Both the position numbers and the translations under genes were made by a program. DNA of 64,000 bases, from contig NZ_JACHHG010000006.1 of NCBI RefSeq assembly GCF_014202645.1, positions 62,001-126,000 on the forward strand. The letters are read 5' to 3'. Below are positions 62,662 to 64,000 of this stretch, one piece after another; positions within the stretch are counted from its first letter, which is position 1, and each line of letters begins with the position of its first letter. Under the pieces are notes generated by a model that saw only the letters and a list, made by a program, of their open reading frames with translations, was not told the origin of the DNA and did no database searches. The DNA comes from Deinobacterium chartae. Lineage in GTDB: Bacteria > Deinococcota > Deinococci > Deinococcales > Deinococcaceae.

Positions 62662-63027
62662 TCACAGGATATCGGCGAGCTCGCGAGCGACCTCGCGCGC
62701 CTCGAGGTGGACCAGGCCAACGTTGACGCCTTGCGGCGCGACCACGGCCAGCACGCCCTTGTTGCCGGTGGCATAGATGTGGATCTGGCCTTCGGTACCG
62801 CTGACGGTCGTCTCGGTCAGGTCACCCGCCGAGAGGGTGGAGGTGATGCGCTTGCCCAACCCCAGCGCGGTCGCTGCCATGGCCGCCATGCGGTTGGGGT
62901 CCGCGGTTCCCGCCAGGCTCTGGGCGATGGCGAGCCCGTCGGTGGAGGCGACCAGCGCCCCGTGCAGTTCGGGAATGGCGTTGCGGAGACGGTCGATGCT
63001 TCCCTGAATCTGTTCCAGCTTGCTCAT
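62662..63027 (-). CDS. Roadblock/LC7 domain protein (MglB-like)
   Basis: A 121-residue single roadblock domain: helix-strand start (LRNAIPELHGALVASTDGLAIAQ), AAMAATALGLGKRITSTL and IHIYATGNKGVLAVVAPQGVNVGLVHLEAREVA. Roadblock proteins dimerise and act as GAP or scaffold for small GTPases such as MglA. AAAGGAG precedes the ATG, and the ATG overlaps the stop of the GTPase gene (ATGA). Confidence 0.9.
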   Translation of the reverse strand: MSKLEQIQGSIDRLRNAIPELHGALVASTDGLAIAQSLAGTADPNRMAAMAATALGLGKRITSTLSAGDLTETTVSGTEGQIHIYATGNKGVLAVVAPQGVNVGLVHLEAREVARELADIL

Positions 63028-63581
63028 GAAGAACTCCTTTGCGACACCGCAGGCGTCTGGGAATGGAAACCGGGCGACTCGATGACCTCGAGCAGCCGGA
63101 TCAGTGCCTGGAGCGACGAGGTGCTGCGGGTGGCGTTTAAGCCGACCACCTGCTGCGGCGGCAGGCCGAAGTAGTCGGCGACGTCCTCGGGGTCCCAGAC
63201 CCGGGGGAGGTCCTGGCGGGTCACGCCGACCAGAAACGGAACCGGGGTTCTGGAGGTAATGAACTCGAGGATGCGCCGGGCCTGGGGGAAGTCGGCAGGA
63301 CGGTCGCCGGCGACCAGGGTGATCAGGCCTAGCGCTCCTTCGCACAGCACCTCCCACATGAAGTCGAAGCGGTCTTGCCCGGGGGTGCCGAACAGGTGGA
63401 TCGGCTGTCCGTCGAGCGTGAGCGTGCCGAAATCCAGGGCCACGGTGGTGTGGTCCTTGCCAATGTCCTCGGTGGCCGGGGCTTCGGTATCCACCGCCTC
63501 GGTCTCGGACAGGGCGCGCACAAACGAGGATTTTCCTGCGCCTACCGGACCGGTGACCACCAGTTTGAGCGGGCGGATCAC
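63024..63581 (-). CDS. Small Ras-like GTPase (MglA/CvnD type)
   Basis: The 185-residue G protein has the P-loop GPVGAGKSS (11-19), the switch II region FGTPGQDRFDF in place of DxxGQ, and the base-specifying TRQD (near 122). Such GTPases sit beside roadblock genes in Deinococcus-Thermus and in actinobacterial conservons and act in signalling or polarity. The GTG start overlaps the stop of the upstream gene (GTGA). The missing Asp before TPG in switch II is typical for this family. Confidence 0.9.
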   Translation of the reverse strand: MIRPLKLVVTGPVGAGKSSFVRALSETEAVDTEAPATEDIGKDHTTVALDFGTLTLDGQPIHLFGTPGQDRFDFMWEVLCEGALGLITLVAGDRPADFPQARRILEFITSRTPVPFLVGVTRQDLPRVWDPEDVADYFGLPPQQVVGLNATRSTSSLQALIRLLEVIESPGFHSQTPAVSQRSSS

Positions 63582-64000
63582 GCCTGCCTCCCCGACAGCA
63601 GCGCCTTGAGCAAGCGGCGGATCAGACCGGCTCCCCCGGTCCGGAGTTCATCGGCAGAGACGCTGGTGTGGGCGCGCAGCGGAACCGCGCGGCCCAGGGT
63701 GCGCAGTTTGTACAAGTTGAGCTGCACCTGCTCGAGGCTGAGCTGCAGGGTCTGGGCGATCTCACGGGCGCTGGCTCCTCGGCCGAGCAGGGGGGCGGCG
63801 TGGCGCACAAAATCGTCCAGCGCGGCCACCCCGACGCCTTCGTGCGGATGCAGCAGCCGGTAGCGGGTGTCGGGACTGTCCAGGTGAGCGCGGTAGTGAT
63901 CGATCTCATCCATCACGGTGGTAGCCGAGAGCAGCAGGCCGGAAAGCTGCAGGTTCAGGTCCTGGCGCAAGCGTTCGGGTTCGCTGCGGTTGAATTCGAA
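63578..64000 (-). CDS. DUF4388/PATAN-like protein, 5' truncated by the window edge
   Basis: The visible 141 residues remain open to the edge (FEFNRSEPERLRQDLNLQLS). The segment LRQDLNLQLSGLLLSATTVMDEIDHYR and the following helical domain (REIAQTLQLSLEQVQLNLYKL, a winged-helix-like fold) fit the end of DUF4388/PATAN proteins, which precede GTPase-roadblock genes. The start lies outside the window. It is translationally coupled to the GTPase. Confidence 0.7.
   Translation of the reverse strand, partial: FEFNRSEPERLRQDLNLQLSGLLLSATTVMDEIDHYRAHLDSPDTRYRLLHPHEGVGVAALDDFVRHAAPLLGRGASAREIAQTLQLSLEQVQLNLYKLRTLGRAVPLRAHTSVSADELRTGGAGLIRRLLKALLSGRQA

Overview
The window is GC-rich chromosomal DNA that looks like a member of the Deinococcales (Deinococcota). 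The reasons are a bacillithiol gene (bshC), a sigma-70 factor with a long acidic N-terminal extension, many genes whose -10 box lies only 5-8 bases before the start codon (leaderless mRNAs, common in Deinococcus), a lysine 2,3-aminomutase, DinB-like proteins, a ComB homologue, and an extreme excess of the hexamer CTCGAG in coding DNA. The species cannot be fixed from the sequence alone. Coding density is high and most genes are housekeeping or metabolic. I see no prophage, intact insertion sequence, CRISPR array, rRNA or tRNA.

Layout. 1-6.9 kb: a sugar-uptake operon with a secreted PIG-L deacetylase (cut by the left edge), a solute-binding protein, two ABC permeases, a second PIG-L deacetylase and a PfkB kinase. 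6.9-8.1 kb: an OsmC protein and a GntR/FCD regulator on the minus strand, with a likely self-operator. 8.2-12.9 kb: an RsmC-like methyltransferase, rpoD, an S41 peptidase and an HTH regulator. 12.88-20.6 kb: a cobalamin riboswitch with terminator, then a Ni/Co transporter, cbiE, an unusual ferredoxin-CobN fusion and a fused AAA+/VWA chelatase subunit. 20.7-24.6 kb: YbaK, SDR, MazG, a NUDIX CoA pyrophosphatase and an MFS transporter. 24.7-28 kb: a surface HELAH protease with beta-rich C-terminus and a voltage-gated K+ channel with a C-terminal zinc ribbon. 28.1-31.4 kb: glyQ-glyS and a small trailing gene. 31.5-34.1 kb: a long leader and a ClpC-type ATPase without an M domain.

34.1-42.5 kb is amino-acid catabolism: a class III aminotransferase and lysine 2,3-aminomutase (minus), a divergent Lrp regulator with an esterase, then P5C dehydrogenase, a DinB-like protein and another class III aminotransferase. 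42.7-48.4 kb: a TagA-like glycosyltransferase and ComB, divergent from a Crp-family regulator coupled to bshC, then a ClC channel. 48.4-53.4 kb is the most accessory part: a small unknown protein, a methyltransferase, a patch of gene remnants with a 40-bp repeat copied from the neighbouring duplicated secreted protein, an acyl-CoA dehydrogenase and an unknown protein. 53.6-56 kb: an SDR and an ABC exporter. 56.2-62.1 kb: cydAB and cydDC. 62.2-64 kb: a translationally coupled signalling module (DUF4388-like, small GTPase, roadblock, V4R-like), cut by the right edge.

The most unusual items are the ferredoxin-CobN fusion under B12 control, the two-deacetylase sugar module, the GTPase/roadblock module, the M-domain-less ClpC behind a leader with a possible 13-codon upstream ORF, and the remnant patch next to the duplicated secreted protein.
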